Under the pieces are notes generated by a model. It made no database searches, was not told the DNA's origin, and was given only the letters and a program-made list of their open reading frames with translations. Below, in pieces: positions 1 through 8,796 of a stretch of 64,000 nt of DNA. Source of the DNA: Trichormus sp. M33_DOE_039 (GTDB taxonomy: Bacteria > Cyanobacteriota > Cyanobacteriia > Cyanobacteriales > Nostocaceae). Numbering within the stretch: the stretch's first letter is position 1; each line of letters starts with the position of its first letter. The stretch lies in assembly GCA_015296085.1 (NCBI GenBank), contig DVDT01000082.1, positions 1-64,000 on the forward strand, written 5' to 3'. The position numbers and the translations under genes are program-made.

Positions 1-1
1 T

Positions 2-67
2 CATCAAATCTTTGACACCATCTTTCAAAGCATGGTGGCATTGCTGCGGGAGAGGTTTCTTTCATAA
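2..67 (+). CDS. possible 3' end of a CDS entering from the left edge
   Basis: The frame beginning at base 2 is open from the window edge to a TAA at 65-67 and would encode about 21 residues ending in ALLRERFLS, which reads like an amphipathic protein tail. An imperfect hairpin with arms AGCTT/AAGCT follows just downstream. There is no way to identify the protein from this fragment, and it may be chance. Confidence 0.3.
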   Translation, partial: HQIFDTIFQSMVALLRERFLS

Positions 68-141
68 GCTTCTTTCGATGTGAAAGCTATGCTAGTTAAC
101 TATTTTAGCCTTTTTTACTTTTTTGTTTTGTTTAAGTCCCG

Positions 142-978
142 TTAATTATTTTTGCTAGCCAAACTATTGGGATCGACGTTAATCAATGGTAGTGAACCAT
201 TACCACTCATCACCGTTGGGAATTTACCATCCCATTTTTCTATTGCTTGTTTTTGTAACAACTCTGGCGTTAAAGTCAGCCTTTGTAACCTTTGCGCCTC
301 AGCTTGACCTTTAGCGCGGTTAACTTCTGCTTGAGCTTCTTGAGTTGCTTTTTTCGCAATAAATTCCGCTTGTTTGGCTTCTTGTTCAGCGATTTGTTTC
401 GATTCAATGGCTCTACTAAACTCTGGTGAAAAAGAAAAATTTACGAGAGAAACATCATCGACTATCAAACCATAAGCTTGCAGCCTATCCTTGAGATTTT
501 GATCAATTTCTTCCTTTAATTCCGTGCGTCTAGTGATAATTTCTTCGGCTGTTTTTTTAGCAGTTGCAGCCTTTAAGACTTCCGATACTGCCGGAGTAAT
601 AATACCTGCAACTATTTGTTCTTGATCTCCGACTTGTTGAAATACTTTATTGACTTTACTTGGGTCAACGTGCCAGTTGACAGCTAATTCCGTGTTTACT
701 TGTTGTAGGTCTTTAGAAGCCGCATCAGCTTTAAAAGTATTTTGTTGTACGCGCACACTAATTCTTCGCACAGATGTGACAACGGGCATAATTGTATGTA
801 GCCCTTCATCTAAAACCCTATCTTGGACTTTACCAAATTGCATAACTACGCCCCGTTCGCCTGCATTCACGATTGTAAAAGGGCGAAACATCATGGCTAA
901 CAGTAGGAAAAAGATCCCACCAGTTAAATAAAAACCATATTTGAATTTACCATTAGAATTATTGGCAATATTACGCAT
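142..978 (-). CDS. prohibitin-family (SPFH/Band 7) membrane protein
   Basis: SPFH proteins of the prohibitin type form membrane-anchored ring scaffolds linked to membrane quality control. Counting from the chosen start, a short polar N-terminus leads into one membrane segment at about residues 15-37 (FYLTGGIFFLLLAMMF), then the Band 7 domain (GERGVVMQFG, VDDVSLVNFSFSPEFSRAIE), then an Ala/Glu/Gln-rich coiled coil (AEQEAKQAEFIAKKATQEAQ). About 278 aa, a normal prohibitin length. An upstream in-frame ATG at 999 exists, but an AGGAG sequence lies between it and the ATG at 978 with good spacing, so the start at 978 is preferred. It is divergent from the endonuclease V gene. Family assignment is secure; the precise role is not. 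Confidence 0.88.
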   Translation of the reverse strand: MRNIANNSNGKFKYGFYLTGGIFFLLLAMMFRPFTIVNAGERGVVMQFGKVQDRVLDEGLHTIMPVVTSVRRISVRVQQNTFKADAASKDLQQVNTELAVNWHVDPSKVNKVFQQVGDQEQIVAGIITPAVSEVLKAATAKKTAEEIITRRTELKEEIDQNLKDRLQAYGLIVDDVSLVNFSFSPEFSRAIESKQIAEQEAKQAEFIAKKATQEAQAEVNRAKGQAEAQRLQRLTLTPELLQKQAIEKWDGKFPTVMSGNGSLPLINVDPNSLASKNN

Positions 979-1294
979 ATTTTTATTCTCCTTTTGCAAT
1001 CTGCAATAATTGGCTATCGTAATGAAACTCAGACTGAGTTACTGCTGACTGGCAAATCCTTACAATTTTTTACAAATCACTGCCAATCGTTGGGATTTAT
1101 CTTTTGGGAAGAGTACGCCTAAAAACGATAGTAATTTGGAAGTAAATTTCGCAAATTATTCTTCATGAATTGAGAGTGAATTCTGTATTTATCTTCAATG
1201 AGAAAGTACAAATAAATTACAATTAGTGACAACTGTAGATACACAGTGATCTATTGCTTTTTTAGAAAAATTCTTTTAACTATTAATTAAAAAT
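979..1294. other. divergent intergenic region
   Basis: AT-rich spacer between the divergently transcribed prohibitin-like and endonuclease V genes, so it should contain both promoters. I see no ORF, RNA gene or clear repeat in it, and no promoter element good enough to name. Confidence 0.6.
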
Positions 1295-1960
1295 ATGAAG
1301 ATTTATCAACCTCATACTTGGCCGCAAACTTTAGAAGCAGCCACAGCTATTCAAGAAGAATTACGCAATCAAGTAATTACCCAAGATCAACTACAAGAGC
1401 CTGTGAAATATGTTGCTGGTGTTGATATGGGTTTTGAGGCGGATGGTACTATTAGCCGTGCAGCTGTAGCGGTGCTAAGTTTTCCTGACTTGCAAATCGT
1501 TGAAACTCAATTAGCCTACCGTCCCACTTCCTTTCCTTACATTCCCGGTTTTTTATCATTTCGAGAAATCCCAGCCATACTTGATGCTTTAGAAAAAATA
1601 CAAACCACACCAGATATTATTTTGTGTGATGGTCAAGGAATTGCTCATCCTCGGAGATTAGGTATAGCCAGCCATTTGGGAGTTATCATCAATATGCCAA
1701 CAATTGGTGTAGCTAAGTCATTATTAATTGGCAAACACGAGAAACTACCAGATACTAAAGGCAGTTGGCAACCATTAATACATAAAAGTGAAACCATCGG
1801 TGCAGTTTTACGCACACGCGCGGGAGTTAAACCTGTGTATGTTTCCAGTGGACATAAAATCAGTTTACCTACGGCAATTGACTACGTATTACGCTGCACT
1901 CCGAAATATCGACTACCAGAAACTACTCGCGCAGCGGATAAATTAGCGTCAGATAGATGA
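1295..1960 (+). CDS. nfi: deoxyinosine 3'-endonuclease (endonuclease V)
   Basis: Endonuclease V nicks DNA one nucleotide 3' of deoxyinosine and other deaminated bases, starting alternative excision repair. The 221-aa length matches the family. The three acidic metal ligands are recognisable: D44 in AGVDMGF, E91 in SFREIPA and D112 in LCDGQGIAHPRRLG. Also present are the GVAKS segment (138-142) and the late SSGHKISL histidine. Monocistronic in appearance, with the ATG preceded by an AT-rich leader. Identification is confident. Confidence 0.95.
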   Translation: MKIYQPHTWPQTLEAATAIQEELRNQVITQDQLQEPVKYVAGVDMGFEADGTISRAAVAVLSFPDLQIVETQLAYRPTSFPYIPGFLSFREIPAILDALEKIQTTPDIILCDGQGIAHPRRLGIASHLGVIINMPTIGVAKSLLIGKHEKLPDTKGSWQPLIHKSETIGAVLRTRAGVKPVYVSSGHKISLPTAIDYVLRCTPKYRLPETTRAADKLASDR

Positions 1961-2224
1961 AGGGAGACAGGGAGACGAGAGAGAGTTTTTCCCTGATGTT
2001 TATATTGTCAGATTTAAGCCTTAATACGTTACACAATACTAGCAATTTGAGTAAGTGCTATCAGCGATCGCAAATCTCGCCAACTTTGTCCCCAGCCCCC
2101 AATCCTCAACCGTATTATTTTGTTGAAGTTTGTTCTCAAAACTTGCCTGCTACCACTTAATCATGTTAGGAATCGCACAGAAGGAAGTTGAAGTAGCTAA
2201 ATACGAGTTATCCAAGTTAGAACA

Positions 2225-2917
2225 ATGAACTCACTAACTTTACAGTGGTATGATGCCGGTCAAAATTACACTCAGCAGATTTACGAACAACAGCCAAGTA
2301 AAAATCCTGGTACTATCCGTATTGGTAGAGATAAACTCCAGTGCGACATTGTTCTAATTCCTGGAACTGTATCTCGTCTGCACGTAGAAATCTATTTTAA
2401 TTCTCAGCAACAAAGTTTTTATATTAGAAATTTACAGCCAAATAATCCCCCCTTAGTCGATGGACAACAACTGATTCAAGGTGACAGACCACTCAATCAA
2501 GGTAGCATTGTCTACTTGGGTCAAGTAAAGCTGCAAGTGACTGCCGTTAACATTAGCACAATGGCAGCCACAATTATCAATCCACCGCAGCCACACGCAC
2601 ATCAACCCCAACCATTTACACCCCCAACACAGCCACCAGTACATCAAAATAGACAAGTTACTCCTCTTGTACAGCCACAAACACCTGTGTATCAAAATAG
2701 GCCAGTTACCCCTCCAGTACAACAAAGACCACCAGTACATCAACATCAACCAATTACACCTCCAGTACACAACCATCCACCAGTACAAGGAACTTACGGC
2801 TTAGAGTGTCCTAAATGCCATAAAGTGTCACCACCTGAAAATTTACAAGTAGGCTGTCCTTGGTGCGGTACATCTTTAGCAGCGGCTGTGAGTGTATTGG
2901 TAGCACCAGGGAATTGA
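2225..2917 (+). CDS. FHA-domain protein with Pro/Gln-rich linker and C-terminal zinc ribbon
   Basis: An FHA domain, which binds phosphothreonine peptides, occupies about residues 1-105 (GTIRIGRDKLQCDIVL, SRLHVEIYF, NNPPLVDGQQL). Residues about 120-185 form a low-complexity linker in which PPVHQ/PPVQ/PVTP units recur. The C-terminus carries two CxxC pairs (CPKCHK and CPWCG), a zinc ribbon. This FHA plus zinc-ribbon layout suggests an adaptor reading Ser/Thr-kinase signalling. It lies 370 bp before a second FHA gene in the same direction, so the two may work in one pathway. Domains are clear; the partner is unknown. Confidence 0.85.
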   Translation: MNSLTLQWYDAGQNYTQQIYEQQPSKNPGTIRIGRDKLQCDIVLIPGTVSRLHVEIYFNSQQQSFYIRNLQPNNPPLVDGQQLIQGDRPLNQGSIVYLGQVKLQVTAVNISTMAATIINPPQPHAHQPQPFTPPTQPPVHQNRQVTPLVQPQTPVYQNRPVTPPVQQRPPVHQHQPITPPVHNHPPVQGTYGLECPKCHKVSPPENLQVGCPWCGTSLAAAVSVLVAPGN

Positions 2918-3286
2918 AATTGAGGGGCTGGGAATGGGGGACAAGGAAGTATGGGTGCAGAGTAGAGAAACTAATAACTAAAGACTAATGATTATTGACT
3001 AATGAATAATGACTGGGGAAAGGCAGAGGTTAGGAGGCAAAAGGCTTTTATGTTATAAAAAATCATTCTTCCCTCTCCCAAGAGGGTTTTTTGCAGCCCA
3101 CGGCAGCTGCTTGATGCCGGGAAACCCGTCCACCGCACTGCTGCCTAAATTTATTGATGAAAAAATTCAGAGAATTTTCTTCGAGACGTGCAAGTGCGAT
3201 AAAAAAGGAGTCCTGATTAAATCCCCTAAATTTATTTATGGGGATTACCTTCTGCCTTCTGCCTTCTTAATCATGACTAATGACCA
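2918..3286 (+). repeat. intergenic region with dispersed repeats
   Basis: The gap between the two FHA genes holds STRR-like units (variants of GACTAATGA near 2969-3012), a palindromic AAATCCCC...GGGGATT segment near 3219-3245, and a repeat module around 3107-3147 whose core (GCTTGATGCCGGGAAACCCG, then TCCACCGCACTG) recurs in variant form at about 21138-21170 inside the ribosomal cluster. A 93-codon frame runs through the region, but it is made of repeat sequence and is not called. Confidence 0.65.
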
Positions 3287-5251
3287 ATGACTAACCAACA
3301 AATTCAATTGACTTGGGAAGATCCGACAACGGGGGAACGGCGAGAACCAAAGTTAAATTTACCTATAGCTTTTGGTCGAGAATTCGCTCGTTTGCCTGCG
3401 GAATTGAATGGGCAGCCCGTAGCTCGAATGCTGCTAAATAGTAATGAGGTCTCTCGCTACCATGCTTTGATTACCTGGGAAAACAATCAACTGATAGTGA
3501 TTGACCAAGGTAGTGTTAATGGCGTGCTGGTTAATGGTCAACGACAACCGCGCAGTGTTCTTAATAACGGCGATACGTTGCAAATTGGCCCATATACAAT
3601 GATGGTGAGTGTGGCTAACAATGCTACTCCGGCAACCCCACCCATCACTAGCCCTCCATCCTTAATTCAATTTAACCCTAATACTAATATTCCTGATCCC
3701 AGCTTACCGTCCGCCCGTCCGGTCACACCTTTAGGGAGTAATTTTCCTCCGCCAGCATTTCAAGCGGAACAGATTGTTGTCCAAGCAATCCACGCGACGG
3801 GTTTACCTGTAGATGAATGTGATTATTTAGCTGTGGGTGGTGGACTAGGAAGTTTTATCTGGTCTGATTTGCTGCGAATCAGCGGTGTCCGTGCCGAAAA
3901 AATTATGGCTTTGGGTTTAGAACCAGAGCCTTATGCTCGTTATAAGCGGCTGTGTTTGAATTCCCAAATTCCTTTACACGAAAGACTGCGCTCTAATTCT
4001 GACTCTTGCCCTGATAATATTTGGGGTTGGCCTAGTTATGCTTGGCGGGAAGCTTGGCATGATTTGACTACAGGTAAACCAAATACAGCGTTGCGGTATT
4101 TATGGCAAGTGTTTGGAGAACCAACGTTTGCCGAAACTTATACTCCTCGTGCGGCTAATGTGTTTGATTCCATCGATAGAGAAGCCAAGCGTATTAGCTG
4201 GAATCAAATTTATCGTTATGGGCGAGTGAGGGCAATTCGCAAAACTGACGATGGTCGATATTGTGTAGCTTATTCCCGTGGACAAGGTAATCATGCTTTT
4301 TTAGTGAGTCGTTATATACATTTAGCTACCGGGTATCCAGCGATTCAGTTTCTTCCCGATTTGCAGGCTTATAGAGAAAAATATCAAGATTTTAAATCCG
4401 TCGTGAATGCTTATGAAGCGCATGATCACGTATATGAACAGTTAGAACGCCAAGGTGGAACAGTATTAATTCGCGGACGGGGAATTGTGGCTTCGCGGAT
4501 TGTGCAGCGCATCTATGAAGCTAGACGCAAAAATACGAATATTACAGTTTTACATTTGATGCGATCGCCTAAACCCCAAGGCAACAAATTTCAAAAAGCC
4601 CAACGCCTAGTCAAAAATCATTACGAGTTTCAACCCTTCAACTGGCCCAAAGCCTGTTGGAGTGGAGAACTGCGCGTCATGTTAGAACAAGCCACACCAG
4701 ATGAACGCAAACGCTTACTCACTGATTGGGGTGGGACAACTACCGCCGATCGCTATGACTGGCAACAAATCACTGAAGATGGTTTAAAAGAAGGTTGGTA
4801 TCAAATTACTTTTGGGGATGTATTGACTGTGGAAAGGGACGCAAAAAACCGCACTCTGACCCAGATTCAAGAAAAGGGCTTTGGTCAAATGAAATTGACG
4901 GCTGACTTTATTGTTGATGCTACAGGTTTAGATGCGAAAGTTCAGGCTAACCCCTTACTAGATGATCTAGTCAAACACTACAACCTACCCCTAAATTACC
5001 TGGGACGATTGGTTGTTGCCAACAACTTTGAAATCCCAGAAATGCGGAATGGTAAAGGTCAAATGTATGTCGCTGGAGCAATTACCCTCGGCGGCCCCTA
5101 TGCAGCCGTTGATAGTTTTTTGGGCTTGCAATATTCTGCCTTAGTCGCTGTCGATGGACTCGCCGCTGCCCGTGCGCCAGGAGTCGGGCGTTTAAACCCC
5201 TTCAGTTCCTTTGGACAGTGGTTAAAGTGGGTTTTGAATCAATCGCCATAA
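3287..5251 (+). CDS. FHA domain fused to FAD/NAD(P)-binding oxidoreductase-like domain
   Basis: 654 aa. Residues about 1-110 are an FHA phosphopeptide-binding domain (PIAFGREFARLP, NEVSRYHALITWENN, DQGSVNGVLVNGQ). After a Pro-rich linker (about 115-165) comes a large domain with flavoprotein-like segments: DYLAVGGGLGSFIWSDLLR as a degenerate dinucleotide fold, a second Rossmann-like stretch GGTVLIRGRGIVASRIVQ, and FIVDATGLDAKV, the ATG motif of FAD-dependent monooxygenases and reductases. The glycine pattern of the first Rossmann motif is non-canonical, so catalytic activity is uncertain. The fusion suggests a redox-type domain recruited to phosphorylated partners. It is followed within about 70 bp by a CPBP protease gene. 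Confidence 0.8.
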   Translation: MTNQQIQLTWEDPTTGERREPKLNLPIAFGREFARLPAELNGQPVARMLLNSNEVSRYHALITWENNQLIVIDQGSVNGVLVNGQRQPRSVLNNGDTLQIGPYTMMVSVANNATPATPPITSPPSLIQFNPNTNIPDPSLPSARPVTPLGSNFPPPAFQAEQIVVQAIHATGLPVDECDYLAVGGGLGSFIWSDLLRISGVRAEKIMALGLEPEPYARYKRLCLNSQIPLHERLRSNSDSCPDNIWGWPSYAWREAWHDLTTGKPNTALRYLWQVFGEPTFAETYTPRAANVFDSIDREAKRISWNQIYRYGRVRAIRKTDDGRYCVAYSRGQGNHAFLVSRYIHLATGYPAIQFLPDLQAYREKYQDFKSVVNAYEAHDHVYEQLERQGGTVLIRGRGIVASRIVQRIYEARRKNTNITVLHLMRSPKPQGNKFQKAQRLVKNHYEFQPFNWPKACWSGELRVMLEQATPDERKRLLTDWGGTTTADRYDWQQITEDGLKEGWYQITFGDVLTVERDAKNRTLTQIQEKGFGQMKLTADFIVDATGLDAKVQANPLLDDLVKHYNLPLNYLGRLVVANNFEIPEMRNGKGQMYVAGAITLGGPYAAVDSFLGLQYSALVAVDGLAAARAPGVGRLNPFSSFGQWLKWVLNQSP

Positions 5252-5323
5252 AGAGTCAACAGTTAATAATCATTAGTGACTTTACTTTGTCCCTTTTCCC
5301 ATGCCCAATGCTCTATTCCCACT

Positions 5324-6214
5324 ATGAATGAAAATCTAGATAATCCCTTCCATAAACTGAAGGTTCGCTATCTGTTTTGGCAGTTCTTGATTATATCGAT
5401 TTGTATTGGCTTGGTACTCGGTTTAATAGAGGAAATTGGCGGACAAAAATTCAATAGTCAAGCTTTAACCTTAGTTCTCTATATCGTTTTATTTAGTTCA
5501 CTGTCTCTCTGGATTTTGGTAGATTTTCGCCGTGTGGGTGTCAATCTCAAATGCTTAGTAGGAAATGTCCCTCAGAACTATAAATGGTTCTCGACATTAG
5601 CCTTAGTGGTGTTGATGATTTTATTTTCTATCAGTGCCTATCTCGTTTCATTTTCTCTTCTATCGTGGGTAGCACCTAACTTGATCGAGGCATTGCTTCG
5701 TCAAGTTGCCAATGATCCTGCACCGAATAGTTCTGCACCGTTATTTTTTAATGTGCTGGGGGCGATCGCCTACGTAGTTGTCGCTCCTATTACAGAGGAA
5801 TTTCTGTTTCGTGGCTTTATTCTCCAGCGTTGGGCTGCTAAATGGAGTCTTCCTTCGGCTTTGGTGGTTTCTTCGCTCTTGTTTGGATTCTTGCACGCTA
5901 ACTTCTTGGGATTGTCTGTATTTGGCATGGTGATGGGGGTTTTGTACATCAAAACTCGGTCGTTAATCGTACCCATTGCCTGTCATGCTTTCAATAACTT
6001 GATAGCTTCCAGTATGGGATTTTTATCCGGTCAAGCCGAAAACACAACCACATCAGCCGTCAACTCTCTGGAACAATTACGTTCTGGCTGGTGGGTAGGA
6101 ATTTTGTTGATGTTAGTCTCATTACCTTTTTTGTTGCGCTTCCTAGTACGGAATTGGCCAAACAAAGATGCGCAAGTACCATACCTAATTAACGTTCATA
6201 GCCTCAAAAGTTGA
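5324..6214 (+). CDS. CPBP-family intramembrane metalloprotease
   Basis: Members of the CPBP (CAAX protease and bacteriocin-processing, ABI) family are multi-spanning membrane glutamic/metallo proteases. The hallmark motif is present as PITEEFLFRGFILQRW, followed by the histidine motifs FLHANFLG and IACHAFNNL, and there are about seven to eight hydrophobic segments. The frame is open from a GTG at 5276, but the ATG at 5324 (MNENLDNPFHKL) gives the usual cytosolic N-terminus and is preferred, giving 296 aa. It lies downstream of the FHA-oxidoreductase gene in the same direction. The substrate is unknown. Confidence 0.88.
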   Translation: MNENLDNPFHKLKVRYLFWQFLIISICIGLVLGLIEEIGGQKFNSQALTLVLYIVLFSSLSLWILVDFRRVGVNLKCLVGNVPQNYKWFSTLALVVLMILFSISAYLVSFSLLSWVAPNLIEALLRQVANDPAPNSSAPLFFNVLGAIAYVVVAPITEEFLFRGFILQRWAAKWSLPSALVVSSLLFGFLHANFLGLSVFGMVMGVLYIKTRSLIVPIACHAFNNLIASSMGFLSGQAENTTTSAVNSLEQLRSGWWVGILLMLVSLPFLLRFLVRNWPNKDAQVPYLINVHSLKS

Positions 6215-6305
6215 AATTTTATCGCAAAAAACAAAAAAATATACTGTTTAATAGTGTAGATATGTATAGAATCTTGTTAAAACATTAAGATAAATTATTT
6301 TTAAA

Positions 6306-7031
6306 ATGCAAACATTACCAGTTCATTCCTCAATGCAGCTGTCTTTATCACCAAATCAATGTCAGCCTTTGAAGATTGTCGCGCTGGGGGATAGTTTAGT
6401 ATATGGTTTTGGCGACCCCGAAAAAGGCGGTTGGGTAGAACAATTGCGGCGTTTGTGGATGTTGCCAAATAGCTCTGGTCATGTATTGTACAATTTGGGA
6501 GTCAGAGGCGATCGCACCCAGCAAGTAGCACAGAGATTAGAAGTAGAATTTCGTCATCGCGGTGAATTGCGCAATCGTGTCCCCGATTTAATTATCCTCT
6601 CCGTAGGGGTCAATGATTCTTCTCGCCTGGGTCGTCCCGATGGCAAACACTATACGGACTTTGCTGTATTTGAGTCAGACATCGCTGCACTATTAGACCA
6701 AGCACAGCAACTTTGTCCTGTATTATTCGTGGGCATGATTCCCGTGAATGAAGCCAAGATGCCCTTTCTAGATTGTTTTTACTATAATCACGCTGATCAA
6801 TATCGTTACAAAGAAGCTACGCGTATAGCCTGTAAACAACGGCAAATTCCCTATTTAGATATTTTCGATCGCTGGATGGCACATACTGAAACTTGGCGAA
6901 ATCATCGTTTGAGTGCCGACGGACTCCATCCTAACACCCTAGGTTATCAAACTTTGCTAGAAGACGTTGTAAATTGGGAAGTACTAGCGGCCTATCATGC
7001 TCAACCAGAGTATCAATTACAACTGTTTTAA
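6306..7031 (+). CDS. SGNH/GDSL-family hydrolase (esterase/lipase-like)
   Basis: 241 aa. The catalytic blocks of SGNH hydrolases are visible: GDS with the nucleophile at S30 (IVALGDSLVYGFG), a block-II glycine in YNLGVRGD, the block-III asparagine in LSVGVNDSSR, and the Asp/His pair D205 and H208 in SADGLHPNTLGY. There is no clear signal peptide, so it is probably cytosolic. Substrates of this group include lysophospholipids and acyl thioesters; none can be assigned here. Confidence 0.9.
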   Translation: MQTLPVHSSMQLSLSPNQCQPLKIVALGDSLVYGFGDPEKGGWVEQLRRLWMLPNSSGHVLYNLGVRGDRTQQVAQRLEVEFRHRGELRNRVPDLIILSVGVNDSSRLGRPDGKHYTDFAVFESDIAALLDQAQQLCPVLFVGMIPVNEAKMPFLDCFYYNHADQYRYKEATRIACKQRQIPYLDIFDRWMAHTETWRNHRLSADGLHPNTLGYQTLLEDVVNWEVLAAYHAQPEYQLQLF

Positions 7032-7222
7032 AAATGGTGTTGACTACTGAGTATGATTAAGGGTTGGAAGCTTACCCAGAAATATGTCTCACTTTTCCGT
7101 CCAGCATATCGCCATTATATAATTTCACTCTTGCGTAAAGTGCTATAACCTTGCTGAAATTTTCAATATGGGTGAGTGTAAAATTTATCTCACAACCCAT
7201 ATCTTCATAACTCAGCAATTTT

Positions 7223-7660
7223 ATGACTCCTACTCTGTTTGGTCGTTGGCAAACTCGGTTATTACTACTAGCTACCGTGGGTGTAATAGTATCCTTGCCT
7301 TTTGCGTTTGGCTTAATCAACCCTATTGCTGCTGGTTCTATCTATTTTTGGATACTTGGCTACGTTGCTATTTTTGGTTTAGGCTGGGACGTACTTTATA
7401 ACTTTCTGCAAAAATTCCGTTGGGATAGGGACTGGCCAGCAGCTTATCAACTCTTAGCTGGTATTTGGGAATTAGTATTTGTACTTTGTGGAGTCAAGAT
7501 TTTCGGTTTTTTACCAGTACCGTTACCTAAAGAAGTCATACCAGTAGACGCTTTTATATTACATTACAGCTTTGTCTGGTTATCAGTTTTTATTGCCTCC
7601 CAAAGCATTATGAGAATCTTATTTCCTCGTTGGCGATTCCGAGGTGGACAATGGCTGTAA
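7223..7660 (+). CDS. conserved cyanobacterial-type membrane protein of unknown function
   Basis: 145 aa with four predicted hydrophobic segments (LLLLATVGVIVSLPFAFGLI, IYFWILGYVAIFGLGWDVLY, LAGIWELVFVLCGVKIFGFL and a stretch near FVWLSVFIASQ), a charged turn KFRWDRDWPAAY and a basic tail. I recognise no family motif. It has its own AT-rich upstream region and stands alone. Confidence 0.75.
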   Translation: MTPTLFGRWQTRLLLLATVGVIVSLPFAFGLINPIAAGSIYFWILGYVAIFGLGWDVLYNFLQKFRWDRDWPAAYQLLAGIWELVFVLCGVKIFGFLPVPLPKEVIPVDAFILHYSFVWLSVFIASQSIMRILFPRWRFRGGQWL

Positions 7661-7776
7661 ATTATTCAAAATTATAGATTCTGTGAGTTACAGACTAAAA
7701 AAACATTCTCATTCCTATAGCTATAGCTGACTATAAACAGCCTTTAGCTCTCCTAATTTGACCTCACAAGGTTTCT

Positions 7777-8256
7777 ATGCCAGAAAGAGCAAAATTGATT
7801 GCCATTAATACCTCTGAAGCACCAGCCAGGACTAAGCCCTCAAACTATCCTGAACCGTTCGCATCGCGTATGGTAGGCAGGGAAAAACACCCACTAGGCG
7901 ACCTGTTTGGCCTTACTAATTTTGGTGTAAACCTAACACGCCTAGCTCCCCAAGCAATTTCAGCCCTCCGTCATGCTCACAGCCAGCAAGACGAATTTAT
8001 CTACATCTTGGAGGGACATCCAACACTCCGTACCGATGAAGGTTGCACACAACTCACCCCAGGTATGTGTGCAGGTTTTAAGGCTGGGACTGGTAATGCT
8101 CACCATCTTATCAATGAAACTTCAGAGGATGTTCTTTATCTCGAAATCGGAGACAGAACACCAGGAGATGAAGGAAGCTATCCCGATGACGACCTCATAG
8201 CCTTGCTGGAGAATGGCAAGTGGAAATTTTTCCACAAAGACGGTACACCTTACTAA
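7777..8256 (+). CDS. cupin-domain protein
   Basis: 159 aa with a single cupin beta-barrel. Motif 1 is visible around LRHAHSQQDEFIYILEGHPTL (His, His and Glu metal ligands), and motif 2 follows in PGMCAGFKAGTGNAHHLIN with its conserved histidine. This is the architecture of small sugar-isomerase-like or dioxygenase-like cupins. The substrate cannot be inferred. An ATG start after a 116-bp spacer. Confidence 0.85.
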   Translation: MPERAKLIAINTSEAPARTKPSNYPEPFASRMVGREKHPLGDLFGLTNFGVNLTRLAPQAISALRHAHSQQDEFIYILEGHPTLRTDEGCTQLTPGMCAGFKAGTGNAHHLINETSEDVLYLEIGDRTPGDEGSYPDDDLIALLENGKWKFFHKDGTPY

Positions 8257-8796
8257 TGGCAAAACACTAGGTGAACTTAGCTTGGGATGCAACATCAGAG
8301 AGGAAAAGATAATATTTAATAACTCTATTTTCCTTATCTCTACTAGCTTAGTGATCAACCTGGTATCAATTGTAAACAGAAGTGTATAAATAATAAAAGG
8401 TTTTGAGTAAAGACTTTTTTCTTTAAATAAGAACTAAAGTCCTGGCAACAAAACCGATCGCAATAATTTTATACTACTTAATATAGTTATAATAATTACC
8501 ACCAACTTACTTATTTTAGTTATTTCTGTAAATATAAGTTGTGGTAATTAATACTTGTGAACGATAAATAGTATCATCTTAAAACCTCTATGACCACAAG
8601 GCGAAATTCAAAATACCTACCGAAAGGCTGCACCTCAAGCATGAACAAAGTGTAACCATTTCGTTGATTTAAAGTGCGTTGTTTATTTACGTCTTGTTGT
8701 ACTAGAACAAACTTTATACAAGTATTGCCATCTTAAAACTCTATTCAAAATTCGCATCATCTCTTCCCTTTCTGCTCTTTTGAGCAAAGAAGTAAA
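8257..8796. other. long intergenic region with an inverted repeat upstream of the antiporter
   Basis: 540 bp without a convincing gene. An almost perfect 16-bp inverted repeat (arms 8493-8509 and 8535-8550, TAATTACCACCAACTTA against TAAGTTGTGGTAATTA, one extra C in the left arm) with a 25-nt spacer lies about 250 bp before the antiporter start. It could be an operator or an mRNA hairpin. Nothing else stands out. Confidence 0.5.

Noticed and set aside
1957-2160. 67-codon plus-strand ORF after endonuclease V
   Set aside because: Low-complexity composition with repeat-like pieces (PTLSPAPNPQP), overlaps the nfi stop and has no family resemblance.
3009-3290. 93-codon ORF between the FHA genes
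   Set aside because: It is made from dispersed repeat sequence, including a module found again at 21138-21170 and a palindrome, so it is non-coding.
7072-7320. 82-codon minus-strand ORF at the start of the 145-aa membrane protein gene
   Set aside because: Mostly antisense to a better ORF, with no codon or family support.
8122-8358. 78-codon minus-strand ORF over the end of the cupin gene
   Set aside because: Antisense shadow of the cupin gene extending into an AT-rich spacer.
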